A stretch of DNA of 12,330 nt, taken from the NCBI GenBank assembly GCA_003024985.2, contig PXIH01S0041536.1. One strand, 5' to 3'. A program made the translations under genes and the position numbers. Numbering within the stretch: position 1 is the stretch's first letter; each line of letters opens with the position of its first letter. The notes under the pieces were generated by a model, which saw only the letters and a program-made list of their open reading frames with translations, was not told the origin of the DNA and searched no databases. Positions 1 through 7,501 of the stretch are shown here, piece after piece. This DNA is from Euperipatoides rowelli. Taxonomy: Eukaryota; Onychophora; Udeonychophora; Euonychophora; Peripatopsidae.

Positions 1-1086
1 TTATTTAATTTTTAAAAAATTTGTCATAAATGATATCTACCATTCCATTAATTATTTTAAAAACTTGAATCATATCTCCCCTAAGCCTACACGATTCTAA
101 AGAGTATAACTTTAATTTTTTAAGCCTATCCAAAAATGATATCTACCAGTACCTAATATTAACTTAGTAGCCCTTCTCTGTACTTTCTCCAATAAATCTA
201 TATCTTTCCTAAAATATGAGACCACAATTGAACACAATTATACACTTTATGTGGCCTTAACGATGATTTATACAAGATAAAATGACCTCAGAATCTCTAC
301 ATTTAATAGTTCTTTTTAACATATCTAGCATTCTATTAGCCTTACATGCTTCGACACACTGTTTACTAGGCTTACAAGATTCATGAATTATAACACCCAA
401 ATCCCATGCCTCCTCAATCTCAATAATCTAACTCTCATTCATTCTCTATTTAAACTTATTATTTCTACCAAAATGAACTATTTGACATTTAGCTATAATA
501 AAATCCATTTGCCAAACCTTTTTATCCAAGTCACTTTGTATCAATAATGCCCTTTCAATACTATTAACTCTACCACCTAATTTAGTATTATCAGCAAATT
601 TACTTATTTTACTTATAATATTAACATCCAGATCATTAATAAAATTAATATTAAAAAAAGCAAGGGTCTTAAAACTGACCCCTGTAGACCCCATTTTACT
701 CTTCTTTCCAACTAGAAAATTTTCCTACTCTCTGTTTTTTTTTCACTAACCAATTTTGAATCCAATTTAATACATTTCCATTAATAGCCACTAATCTACC
801 ATGAGATACCTTATCAAAAGCTTTTTAAAAAATCTAAGAAAACTACATCAACATCATTACCCTCATCCACTAAACTAGTAATTTCATCATAAAATTCTAT
901 AGATTAGTCAGACATGATCTTTTACTCCTAAATCCATGGTGTGACATACCAAACAAAGAATTATTATTAAAGTAAACCATATCAAATCCTTTATAATAGA
1001 TTCCAACAGCTTACCTACTATAGAGTTAAACTAATTGGCCTATAATTGTAAGGATCACTTTTCTTGGGAGAAAAAAATTCCTATAG
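1..1086 (-). pseudogene. CR1/Jockey-type LINE, reverse transcriptase part (decayed)
   Basis: Reading right to left, the frames give recognisable non-LTR reverse transcriptase blocks. A PKKSDPYNYRPISL-like block (about 1020-1079) is the family's 'KKGDxxxxxNYRPISL' motif. A SFDKVSHGR-like block (about 790-830) is the palm. WGLQGSVLRPLLF (about 655-700) is the 'GVPQGSVLGPLLF' motif. FINDLDVNIISKISKFADNTKLGG (read in parts, 580-645) is the catalytic block, followed by WQMDF and KCQIVHFGRNNK (about 450-510). The catalytic FADD reads FADN, and several stops and frameshifts interrupt the frame. About eight residues usually found after SHGR appear deleted. The LINE C-terminal region, including a RLRGDMIQVFKIINGM-like stretch, runs off the left edge. 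This is the 3' portion of the LINE whose 5' parts lie at 3056-3557 and 5527-6479. It is dead, and clade assignment within the CR1/Jockey group is approximate. Confidence 0.88.
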
Positions 1087-1091
1087 ATGGT
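1087..1091. repeat. Candidate target site duplication ATGGT, left copy
   Basis: ATGGT here matches ATGGT at 3051-3055. The LINE reading stops just left of this copy and resumes just right of the other. Five bases is short, so chance agreement is possible. Confidence 0.45.
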
Positions 1092-3050
1092 GGATATTGA
1101 TGAGATGAGAAGCAAGATGTTATTTACTGTAGCATCAAGTGGGTAAAGTGTACACTGTGATCAGTCAAGTATATGTTTCACCACTGGGTGCACTCATTTC
1201 AATCAAATATTTATAGGACTACCTCGGATGCGTAAATGGATGGACGGAACTCCAGCGTTAAATATTTAACTATGCATATATACTATATAATCACAGTAAA
1301 AACTTATAAGTAAAGTAAAACTTAAGTAACATAAACGTTGCTATATATAATATTAATTCACTTGGGTTGTATCAATTATCACAAAACATGAACACAGTAA
1401 AAAACTTTACTTATATGAAAATAGTTATGTGTTTATTAACAGTTAGATATAAAACATTTATTCATTCTTTGTCTTTGCATGTAGAAAGTAGAGGATGAAC
1501 GATATCAATAATATCAAAAAAGAATTAGTCATAAATTAAATGATATAAGGTACAAAAAAATTTTCTTAAGTCTAGATGAATTCTTAGTATACTGTATACT
1601 TTATAATACTTAGGAGTCATAATTGAATAAAATCAAGTATAGAAGAATGCATGAACAAATTGTATAAAAAAATATTCCACTTGTTTTAACGTGATGAATT
1701 TGCTTGTCTGCCAATAACTACCTTTTTGACGAGAGTTTTGACGTGAGCATTAGAGTAGGCTATAATAATATATACTGAAGGTATTATAGGAAAAACAAAA
1801 ATAACTTGCTTAGTATAGTAATAGTTATTTGTAAATGTATAACATGAATAAGTTATAGATACTTATGCTATAACTCAATAGGTACTTTATCGTATTAAGG
1901 GCTTGAAAAATATACGAGGGCCGTGATAGCCCATGTGTTAGCTTGATGAATCGTACAGTAATCGCTTAATATTTTTTGATTGCAATATCAGAAGATAGGT
2001 GCATTTCTTCTTATACAATAAAAATGATTGGTTATCCTTGGAACATGTATATTACAATAAATAACATACATTTATTTATTCTTGAAAAATATTCATTAAG
2101 AGTTTCCAGTGAAGTCTGTCTAACATAAGCCTCTATAATAGTTTTGTAAGTAAAACGTAATTTGAATTTGCACGAGTATAGATCTATAATACTTATGTTA
2201 TCTTATTTCTTTATCAGTGATCCCAGCGATACACTAGATTACTTAAACACGTAATCATTTTATATCATAAACATAATATAGCCTATCTGATTGCTCTATA
2301 AGAGCCAAACTTTGGCAATTACATTTTTCCCTCAAAAAATTTTGCTGTCATGGCTTCATGTTACAAGCACATAGCAACTGAAAATGAGTGCCTAGAAATG
2401 GGTGACACTAAGTCCCATTCACCGTATTAATATCAGCATTATTTTTAGATTTCAGTCCTAACCTTACCCTTACCATGAACCCTAACTCCTACCTCGTATT
2501 AAAGACACCATGCCCCAACCCTAGGATAATCTAGAGGTGAAATAATCCTTTTTTGGTATATTTTGATAATTTCGGCTACTTCCATTTGCGTATATGACTG
2601 AAATAGATGTTAAAAATATGGTAAAATGGGGATTCATTACACTCGCTTTTAGGTACTCCTCAATTGAAAAGGGAGCTATCTACTAAAAAAAAAAATCATG
2701 TGACTAGAGCTAGTTATTGAGCATGCTCAGTCCAATAGTGTTTTATTTACAACAGATGGCGCTGTCAATAAATAGCAGTTAAAAAAACATGCAAGCAATC
2801 CTAACATTTTTTATTAAATAGTAGGCCTATCTAAATGAAAATTCTAAATTATTATTAAATGTTAGATGAAATCTATCCATAATAAAAAATACATATAATC
2901 ATTAAATAAATGTAAATGAATCTCCAATCGAAAAAAAAAATTGACTTATGGCGGACAATTCAGTCCAATTGGAAACACAAGGATCCATCCCTGTTGTATC
3001 CTGACAAGAAGAATGTAGAATAATAAATAATATATATTATTGTAAATAAA
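1092..3050. mobile_element. About 1.96-kb non-coding insertion in the LINE, unclassified
   Basis: The LINE reading ends at about 3056 (a GKTT stretch, compatible with the family's 'WKxxNVxPIF') and resumes at about 1086 with the PIF-like block. Everything between is foreign to the LINE. Flanking ATGGT copies suggest insertion with a 5-bp duplication. The ends show no inverted repeats and no TG...CA termini. The right end reads TATTGTAAATAAA, which contains an AATAAA signal, so a retroposed sequence transcribed left to right is one possibility. No frame of interest is visible on either strand. Contents include a TATAAATA-like box read on the minus strand near 1209-1216 (TATTTATA on plus), a CpG-containing stretch around 1220-1260, a degenerate CCTAAC-type stretch near 2457-2500, and ACAGATGGCGCTGTC near 2753. 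A composite of several older elements is also possible. Confidence 0.5.
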
Positions 3051-3055
3051 ATGGT
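3051..3055. repeat. Candidate target site duplication ATGGT, right copy
   Basis: This matches 1087-1091 and lies directly after the AATAAA-ending right boundary of the 1.96-kb insertion. Confidence 0.45.
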
Positions 3056-3557
3056 CGTTTTGCCTTCAAGCGAAACATATTAAAAAATAAATAAATGCCT
3101 GAACAATTTTAAAACGAACTTTGTTCAACACTCTAGAATAAATATTAGGCTCAGGAGATTACCACACTTCATTTTGTCTAGCATCCTTATAATACTGCTA
3201 CTATTAATTTCAAACATATCAAAACTTGAATATTTATTAGACAAGACTAAATTTCTTTCAAAACTATAACTATTTTCCTTGGTATAAACAGATGCAAAAT
3301 ATTTATTTAATTCCTCAGCCACATCCAAATCTTCACTAATAAATTCCTTAATCTTTAAAGGCCCTAATTGCTCTTTAATTCTGTTTAATTTTAACATATA
3401 GGAAAACAACTTACTATTCACGTTAATATTATCAACCAATTTTTTTTTCTAGGTTTTTTTTTTAGAAACCCAAATAGATTTTTTTAAAAACTTACTTTGA
3501 CATAATTTATAACTTAATTTATCTTCGTCAGTATTTGAACTTTTAAATTTTCTAAAT
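3056..3557 (-). pseudogene. CR1/Jockey-type LINE, linker between endonuclease and reverse transcriptase
   Basis: The minus-strand frames read RKFKSSNTDEDKLSYKLCQ (about 3495-3555), then VNSKLFSYMLKLNRIKEQLG (about 3364-3423), GPLKIKEFISEDLDVAEELN, KYFASVYTKEN (about 3275-3315) and SSIIRMLDKMKCG (about 3145-3185). This is the usual non-LTR linker order: a basic helix, then 'xLNxYFASVFTxEN', then 'xxLxxLKxxKxxGPDGI', with the last block damaged. A further ECxTKFVLKLF-like stretch reaches towards 3080. One 104-codon open segment (3125-3439) survives; the rest has frameshifts. The copy is interrupted on the right by the transposon at 3558-5526 and on the left by the insertion ending at 3050. It is non-functional. 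Confidence 0.82.
3554..3557. repeat. Target site duplication AAAT, left copy
   Basis: AAAT (possibly AAATG, 5 bp) directly precedes the left inverted repeat and recurs directly after the right one at 5527-5530. Collapsing one copy makes the LINE read ...KQRAF|RKFKSS without a break. Confidence 0.85.
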
Positions 3558-3589
3558 GAAGCACTCAGAATAGAAGTTGTTAAGTCACA
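3558..3589 (+). repeat. Left terminal inverted repeat
   Basis: This begins GAAGCACTCAGAATAGAA and ends with GTTGTTAAGTCACA. It pairs with 5494-5526 and includes one copy of the TTGTTAAGTC motif. Confidence 0.88.
3577..3586 (+). repeat. TTGTTAAGTC motif, copy 1
   Basis: This exact 10-mer lies inside the left terminal repeat. Other exact copies are at 3738-3747, 5258-5267 and 5306-5315 (plus strand) and 5211-5220 (minus strand). Confidence 0.8.
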
Positions 3590-3737
3590 AATTTTCACAA
3601 ATGAGTTTTTTATGTAGAATACCTATTTTTGCTGTTATTTTCAATACATAAAAATTATTTGCTTGGATAAAAATGCTAAGTCCTATTTCTAAGAGCTTGA
3701 ATATTGAAAGCATTCCTGATATTTTTAGAATCTATAG

Positions 3738-3747
3738 TTGTTAAGTC
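3738..3747 (+). repeat. TTGTTAAGTC motif, copy 2, with variant 25 bp on
   Basis: This exact 10-mer is followed at about 3767-3776 by the variant TTGACAAGTC. Together they form the left subterminal cluster of the transposon. Confidence 0.75.
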
Positions 3748-3895
3748 TATATTTTGGAATTTAATGTTGACAAGTCCAAACTGTTTTTTTTTTCCCACTA
3801 GGTGGTTTACTGTAGATATTTTTATAAAAACATTTTCACAACTTTCTATTAAGCCTGTTAACAAAATAAATATTAAAATAGGGTGATTCAGACTT

Positions 3896-3962
3896 CAATA
3901 TTTTCTGGAAGTATATGTTCAGGAAGTATATGATCCTGAACATATACTTCCAGAAAATATTG
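3896..3962. repeat. Perfect 29-bp hairpin inside the transposon
   Basis: The arms 3896-3924 and 3934-3962 are perfect reverse complements around a 9-base loop (AGTATATGA). Outward, TTCAGA and TCTGAA also pair after a small internal loop. Part of the right arm overlaps a decayed coding stretch starting at 3926. Confidence 0.9.
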
Positions 3963-4018
3963 CTTCTGAAAACAGTTTTACTGAAGAAAATAATAATTTT
4001 ATTAGGAATAAAGAATAA
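3926..4018 (+). pseudogene. Coding-like remnant of the transposon, N-terminal piece
   Basis: The plus-strand frame is open for 30 codons before TAA and reads PEHILPENIASENSFTEEN and on. This composition is rich in Glu and Asn and looks like a real, low-complexity protein linker rather than random AT-rich translation. It starts within the right part of a hairpin, so its beginning may be distorted. It is separated from the next piece by the hAT MITE and by stops. No domain is recognised. It could belong to the transposon's own protein, since it lies in the same orientation as the pieces at 4435-4548, 4659-4928 and 5043-5176. Confidence 0.35.
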
Positions 4019-4062
4019 GTCCTGGTCAACACTTAGGAATGAGCCTAAATGTTGACCAGGAC
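4019..4062. repeat. 19-bp hairpin inside the transposon
   Basis: The arms 4019-4037 and 4044-4062 pair with one C/A mismatch around a 6-base loop (AATGAG). The arm sequence GTCCTGGTCAACA resembles the TTGACAAGTCC variants elsewhere in the element. Confidence 0.85.
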
Positions 4063-4108
4063 ATACCTTGCTCAAGTATTAATATTGCTGCAATATCAAT
4101 AATATTTA

Positions 4109-4116
4109 CTGCTAGG
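4109..4116. repeat. 8-bp target site duplication CTGCTAGG, left copy
   Basis: This is identical to 4432-4439. Eight bases is the diagnostic duplication length of hAT elements. Confidence 0.85.
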
Positions 4117-4431
4117 CAGGGGTGTTGAGAGTCTGTATGGGGCCCAGGACAAAATATTTTATGGGACCCTTAGACAGATTTGCTGAATTTTTTATTTAGT
4201 TGTATGGATGTTTTGTCTCCCTTTTGACAGATTTGATAAATTTTTTTTTGTGTGTTTTTGGCTGTTGAGATTTTTAACCATTAAAATTTTGGGGGATGTC
4301 CAGACTCCCTGGACATCCCCTGAATACACACTTGCCCCTTTGTGTAACGAAAAAAAGTCATAGGCCCTCTTAAATCACCATTGGCCGGGTACTTTTATCC
4401 ACCCAGTCCCCACCCTCTCTCAACGCCCCTG
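4117..4431. mobile_element. Non-autonomous hAT MITE (315 bp)
   Basis: The ends are CAGGGGTGTTGAGAG on the left and CTCTCAACGCCCCTG on the right, a 15-bp inverted repeat with one mismatch. CAGGGG(T/C)G is the classic hAT terminus. CTGCTAGG is duplicated on both sides (8 bp). There is no coding capacity. The element contains a perfect 12-bp stem at 4292-4303 and 4309-4320 (GGGGATGTCCAG and its complement, 5-base loop). It sits inside the larger DNA transposon, so it is younger than that insertion. Its slightly G-rich plus strand stands out from the AT-rich surroundings. Confidence 0.88.
4292..4320. repeat. Perfect 12-bp stem-loop within the hAT MITE
   Basis: GGGGATGTCCAG and CTGGACATCCCC are separated by ACTCC. 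The structure is internal to the MITE and off its centre. Confidence 0.85.
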
Positions 4432-4439
4432 CTGCTAGG
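4432..4439. repeat. 8-bp target site duplication CTGCTAGG, right copy
   Basis: This matches 4109-4116 exactly. Confidence 0.85.
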
Positions 4440-4548
4440 CAAATTATTGACAGATGATAGAATACAATCAGAGAATGGTGAAAGGATGTCAACATAAGTT
4501 AAAGTAGGAAAAAGAAGAAGACAAGAAGAAAACTGGGAAAAATATTAG
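4435..4548 (+). pseudogene. Coding-like remnant of the transposon, basic stretch
   Basis: The plus-strand frame reads LGKLLTDDRIQSENGERMST, a stop, then VKVGKRRRQEENWEKY before another stop. A lysine/arginine-rich run followed by a Trp resembles the DNA-binding or nuclear-localisation N-terminal parts of transposon-encoded proteins. That is inference from composition, and no family is identified. The frame begins at the right flank of the hAT MITE, which has cut it off from anything upstream. The orientation agrees with the pieces downstream. Confidence 0.4.
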
Positions 4549-4590
4549 AAAAAATCAAAGAGCTATAGGTTTGCTAATCATTATTTAATT

Positions 4591-4616
4591 AGTTGAAAAG
4601 TATATACTTTTTAACT
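4591..4616. repeat. 26-bp near-perfect palindrome
   Basis: AGTTGAAAAGTATATACTTTTTAACT equals its own reverse complement except at one symmetric pair. It lies near the middle of the transposon, between two coding-like remnants. Confidence 0.8.
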
Positions 4617-4658
4617 TTCACAGCATTTCATTGATTACATTTTTATTATAATTAGGGC

Positions 4659-4928
4659 AGGCATACATCAATCCTAGTGATATCAACAAAGGAAAAAGTG
4701 TGTCATTTACTTGGATTAATATGATTAAAAAAGCCCAGAAACTTCATTCATTCCAAGTGGTTTATGTTAGGTATCTTCTAACAGACAATATCTAAGATGA
4801 TGACACACCAGTAGTACAGGTTAAAGATTACAAAATTATATTGGAATCCATTAATTCCCGAGCTATATCTAATCTCACATCAACAAGAGGTATGAAATTT
4901 GAACAATGGTTTACTGCTCCAAATTAGA
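4659..4928 (+). pseudogene. Coding-like remnant of the transposon, central piece
   Basis: The plus-strand frame is open over about 89 codons apart from one internal TAA. It includes AYINPSDINKGKSVSFTW, INMIKKAQKLHSFQVVYVRY, DDDTPVVQVKDYKIILESIN and MKFEQWFTAPN before a terminal TAG. The mixed hydrophobic and polar pattern with repeated aromatic residues looks like a genuine protein. The position between the terminal repeats suggests part of the element's transposase or accessory protein. I do not recognise a catalytic DDE/D arrangement or another known domain. It is broken by stops and cannot be functional. Confidence 0.5.
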
Positions 4929-5042
4929 CTAACAATGAGTGCAGCAGTCACAACACCTTTGTCTGTTTTAAAATTAGGTACTAAAAGATCTAGTCTTACC
5001 TCAGCTTTTATATAAGTAAATCTCCTACTTCCTAATCAGTTT

Positions 5043-5176
5043 TTTCCAATAGCAAAAGCTAAACACAAGGATGTCAATGTGCTATTGAAACATGTTAAAT
5101 TGTCTGATTGTGATACATTTTATCAATGTATTTTATCAAATGTTAATGCTGTTGAAAATTATGATGAGATTGAGTA
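5043..5176 (+). pseudogene. Coding-like remnant of the transposon, C-terminal piece
   Basis: The plus-strand frame, beginning around FFPIAKAKHKDV, is open through VNVLLKHVKLSDCDTFYQC and ends NVNAVENYDEIE followed by TAA. An acidic tail after an 'HxxxFY'-like segment is the sort of C-terminus found in some transposon-encoded proteins, but I cannot name the family. The TAA at 5174-5176 lies about 350 bp before the element's right end, leaving a non-coding right subterminal region that holds the TTGTTAAGTC motifs. The frame differs from that of 4659-4928, so at least one frameshift separates them. Confidence 0.45.
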
Positions 5177-5210
5177 AAATAACTTTATTTCTTAAACAAA
5201 AAATCAATAT

Positions 5211-5220
5211 GACTTAACAA
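5211..5220 (-). repeat. TTGTTAAGTC motif, minus-strand copy
   Basis: It reads GACTTAACAA on the plus strand and starts the right subterminal cluster. Confidence 0.75.
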
Positions 5221-5257
5221 CAAAATATCAAAATTCCTGTAATTTCAAGTTTCATTG

Positions 5258-5283
5258 TTGTTAAGTCCAGGACTTGTCAACAA
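5258..5283. repeat. Inverted pair of TTGTTAAGTC-type motifs
   Basis: TTGTTAAGTC at 5258-5267 is followed by GACTTGTCAACAA at 5271-5283, the inverted form of the TTGACAAGTC variant. The pair makes an imperfect palindrome, GTTGTTAAGTCCAGGACTTG and on. Confidence 0.75.
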
Positions 5284-5305
5284 TAGGTTTGTTTTAGATA
5301 AAAAG

Positions 5306-5315
5306 TTGTTAAGTC
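5306..5315 (+). repeat. TTGTTAAGTC motif, right cluster
   Basis: This exact 10-mer lies about 210 bp from the right end. A degenerate inverted copy (GACTTAGCAA) is inside the right terminal repeat at 5497-5506. Confidence 0.75.
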
Positions 5316-5493
5316 CAAAAGTTTATTTGGACCTCCTAAAGTTAATTTTTATTTTTTTAGAATAAAACTAATGTTTTGTGTTTAGTTTATACTTAATTAT
5401 TCTAAAAATATAACAAATGTAATTTTTAATTACAAAATAAAGTTAATTCACACTTTGAAATTTTGTTTTGCTTCTCCTGAACTATTAGTAAAA

Positions 5494-5526
5494 TGTGACT
5501 TAGCAACTTTCTATCCTGAGTGCTTC
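5494..5526 (-). repeat. Right terminal inverted repeat
   Basis: Read on the minus strand it begins GAAGCACTCAGGATAGAAAG and continues TTGCTAAGTCACA, matching 3558-3589. Confidence 0.88.
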
Positions 5527-5530
5527 AAAT
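5527..5530. repeat. Target site duplication AAAT, right copy
   Basis: This directly follows the right terminal repeat and matches 3554-3557. Confidence 0.85.
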
Positions 5531-6479
5531 GCTCTTTGCTTCTTATTAAACTCCTCTCTAACCTCTTTAGTAAACTATCTAGGATTATTCCTATGTTTTA
5601 ATCTTCTTATTTTCATTGGAATACATTTTTTTACATTCATTTTTAACTCACTTTTAAATATTTCCCACTTAACTTTAGTAGATTTACCTTTGAAAATATC
5701 CTTTTAATTAACTGAACTGATTGTCCTTCTTAGTTTACTAAAATCTGTTTTATTAAAATCTGTAACTAACTTATCATTACCTCTAATTTCACCATTTAAA
5801 GTCAAATTAGACCTTATAATATTATGATCACTATTAACAAGATGTTCTCCCATTTCTATATCACTAACAATATAATAATCTGAACTAAGTACCAAATCTA
5901 ATATTGCTTCACCTCTAGTTGGCTACAAAACATGTTGCTTAAGAAAATAATCCAGAACTACTTCTAAAAACGCATTACCGGTACCATACTCAAAATAGCT
6001 ACCACATCATTCCAATTAATATTTACATGATTAAAATCACCCAAAACAATTAATTCCTTCTTAGAAGATGCATATACAATAATTTTATAATGTATTTGTT
6101 TATCATATAATACATTCACACCTGGTGGTCTATAACAATTTCCTAACTGTATTTTTTTCCCTTTTATATGGTCTAATTCTATCCACACTGATTCCACATC
6201 CTTTCCAATCTCGTTTAATCAGACTTTTCAGAAACCATAATATTAATGTTCTCTTTAACATAAAATAACACACCACCACCTTGTATTTCAGTGCTATCTC
6301 TCCAAAATAATTTATGATCTAAGTTTATAACCTGGTAATTTCAGAATGTCGTCATCATTTATATTTGCCCAAGTCTCAGTAATAGCTATAATTTCAAATT
6401 TGCCTAAAGCAATATCTAGTTCAAGTTCTGACAATTTATTTCTAGCGTTTGTATAAAACAACTCAAAGATTTAATGNTA
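5527..6479 (-). pseudogene. CR1/Jockey-type LINE, apurinic-like endonuclease domain (decayed)
   Basis: From right to left the minus strand reads YTNARNKLSELELDIA (about 6410-6460), then FEIIAITETWANINDDD (about 6345-6395), GGGVLFYVKENINIM (about 6230-6275), ESVWIELDHIKGKKIQLGNC (about 6135-6195), YRPPGVNVLYDKQIHY and LIVLGDFNHVNINW (about 6015-6060). It continues with AILDLVLSSDYYIVSD, GEHLVNSDHNIIRSNL (about 5805-5855) and a basic tail ending NKKQRAF at the transposon border. These are the endonuclease/exonuclease/phosphatase landmarks: ITETW (metal-binding Glu), YRPP, GDFN (catalytic Asp and Asn) and SDH (catalytic Asp/His). The key residues are still visible, but stops and frameshifts divide the frame. 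The true N-terminus is not seen; similarity fades near 6480, where the sequence carries an ambiguous base (N at 6477). Confidence 0.9.
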
Positions 6480-7501
6480 TGCATTTATTATTCACGTAAA
6501 ATGTTTTTAAATGATTCAGTTTATGATCTAATAAAAGTAATCAGAATTTGTTTTTTTAAAGTAGCCTATATAATATTTATATATTTATAATAATTTACAT
6601 ATTTATATTCTTATATATCTGTATATATTTTTTCAAACTAAAAAATGAAAATTCTATTCTGTGTACTTTTTTTCTTCTGAAAGATCTAGTACCCGGAAGG
6701 TCGGCACCGAATCTCCTACACAAAGCCGATTCTGAATAATTGCCGATACTGAAAATATAGCCGGGTAATTTATTGCCAGTACTTTGTGCTTTAGCATCAC
6801 TAATGTGAATCTTTGTACAAACGTTTTAACTTTCTAAAATGGCAAAAATTAAGAAAGGCTTTTTTTTTTCTTTTGTTGTTTAGTGGACATAATATTGTAA
6901 ACAAAACGATCGCATGTAAATATAAGGCCTAAACTCGATTGTAACAAATAAATTTATGATTCAATTTACATCAAATTTAATATGCCGAATTATATTTATC
7001 TAATAAAATCTTTTATAACCTTAAATTAACTATAACTCAAGCTACAAAATTTTTGTTGAATATTTTGATCTGTACACTTTATGGTTATTTGTATGTTTTG
7101 TATGGTAGAGAGGAGTTATTACGATCTCACTGACCTACGCCATATGTGTCACATGACTCTGCAAAAATTGTTTGCGATAGTATGACTTTCAAAGTTTGAC
7201 TTCTGTATAGAATGCACTCTAAAGATCTAAAAATGCACCAATTTTTTTTCCCTTCATAAAATACCTATTCTGAAAGAATTCACAATAAAATAGATTTTTT
7301 TGGGGGTGATACTTAGACTTTAACTAACTGCACAATGACTAATTATTAGACAATGTGGACATGGACCTATTGATAACCAAATGTGTTTTATAGCAAGAGA
7401 AAATTATGATTCGTAATGGACTGGATAACTGTATATGTCTGTCTTTTTGTTACATCTCTGTGTACCACCTGCAACAATGTAATGTAGCCTACCACTAGGG
7501 G
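6480..7501. other. AT-rich non-coding stretch, nothing recognised except a CpG-containing block
   Basis: No coding frame or known repeat is evident. The one contrasting segment is about 6688-6765, which contains several CpG dinucleotides. It is bounded by ACCCGG on the left and CCGGGT on the right and contains GGTCGGCACCGAATC, GCCGATTC and GCCGATA. Open frames through it are only about 20 codons long. CCACTAGGGG occurs at 7492-7501. Confidence 0.5.

Larger units (their letters stand above)
3558..5526 (+). mobile_element. DNA transposon (1,969 bp) with ~32-bp TIRs and 4-bp TSD, superfamily unassigned
   Basis: The ends are inverted copies of each other. GAAGCACTCAG starts the left end and CTGAGTGCTTC closes the right end. 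The similarity extends about 32 bases with two substitutions and one single-base gap. AAAT flanks both sides. The host sequence is the minus-strand LINE, whose reading is restored when the element and one AAAT are removed, so the borders are well supported. Inside are several TTGTTAAGTC motifs near both ends, hairpins at 3896-3962 and 4019-4062, a palindrome at 4591-4616, a nested hAT MITE at 4117-4431 and decayed plus-strand coding pieces. A 4-5-bp AAAT(G) duplication does not match the usual TA (mariner), TTAA (piggyBac) or 8-bp (hAT) duplications, so I leave the superfamily open. The copy is defective: stops break every reading I tried. Confidence 0.85.

Noticed and set aside
2457-2500. Interstitial telomere repeat (CCTAAC-like words)
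   Set aside because: Only one unit reads CCCTAA cleanly (AACCCTAAC); the rest is irregular, so it is not a telomeric array.
1092-3050. Solo LTR of a retrovirus-like element
   Set aside because: A 5-bp duplication would fit, but the ends are not TG...CA, and no primer-binding or polypurine context can be seen.
3676-4075. Short open frames on both strands (60-79 codons) over 3676-4075
   Set aside because: They span hairpin arms, homopolymer runs and subterminal transposon sequence, have low-complexity composition and overlap one another. They are treated as chance frames within the transposon.
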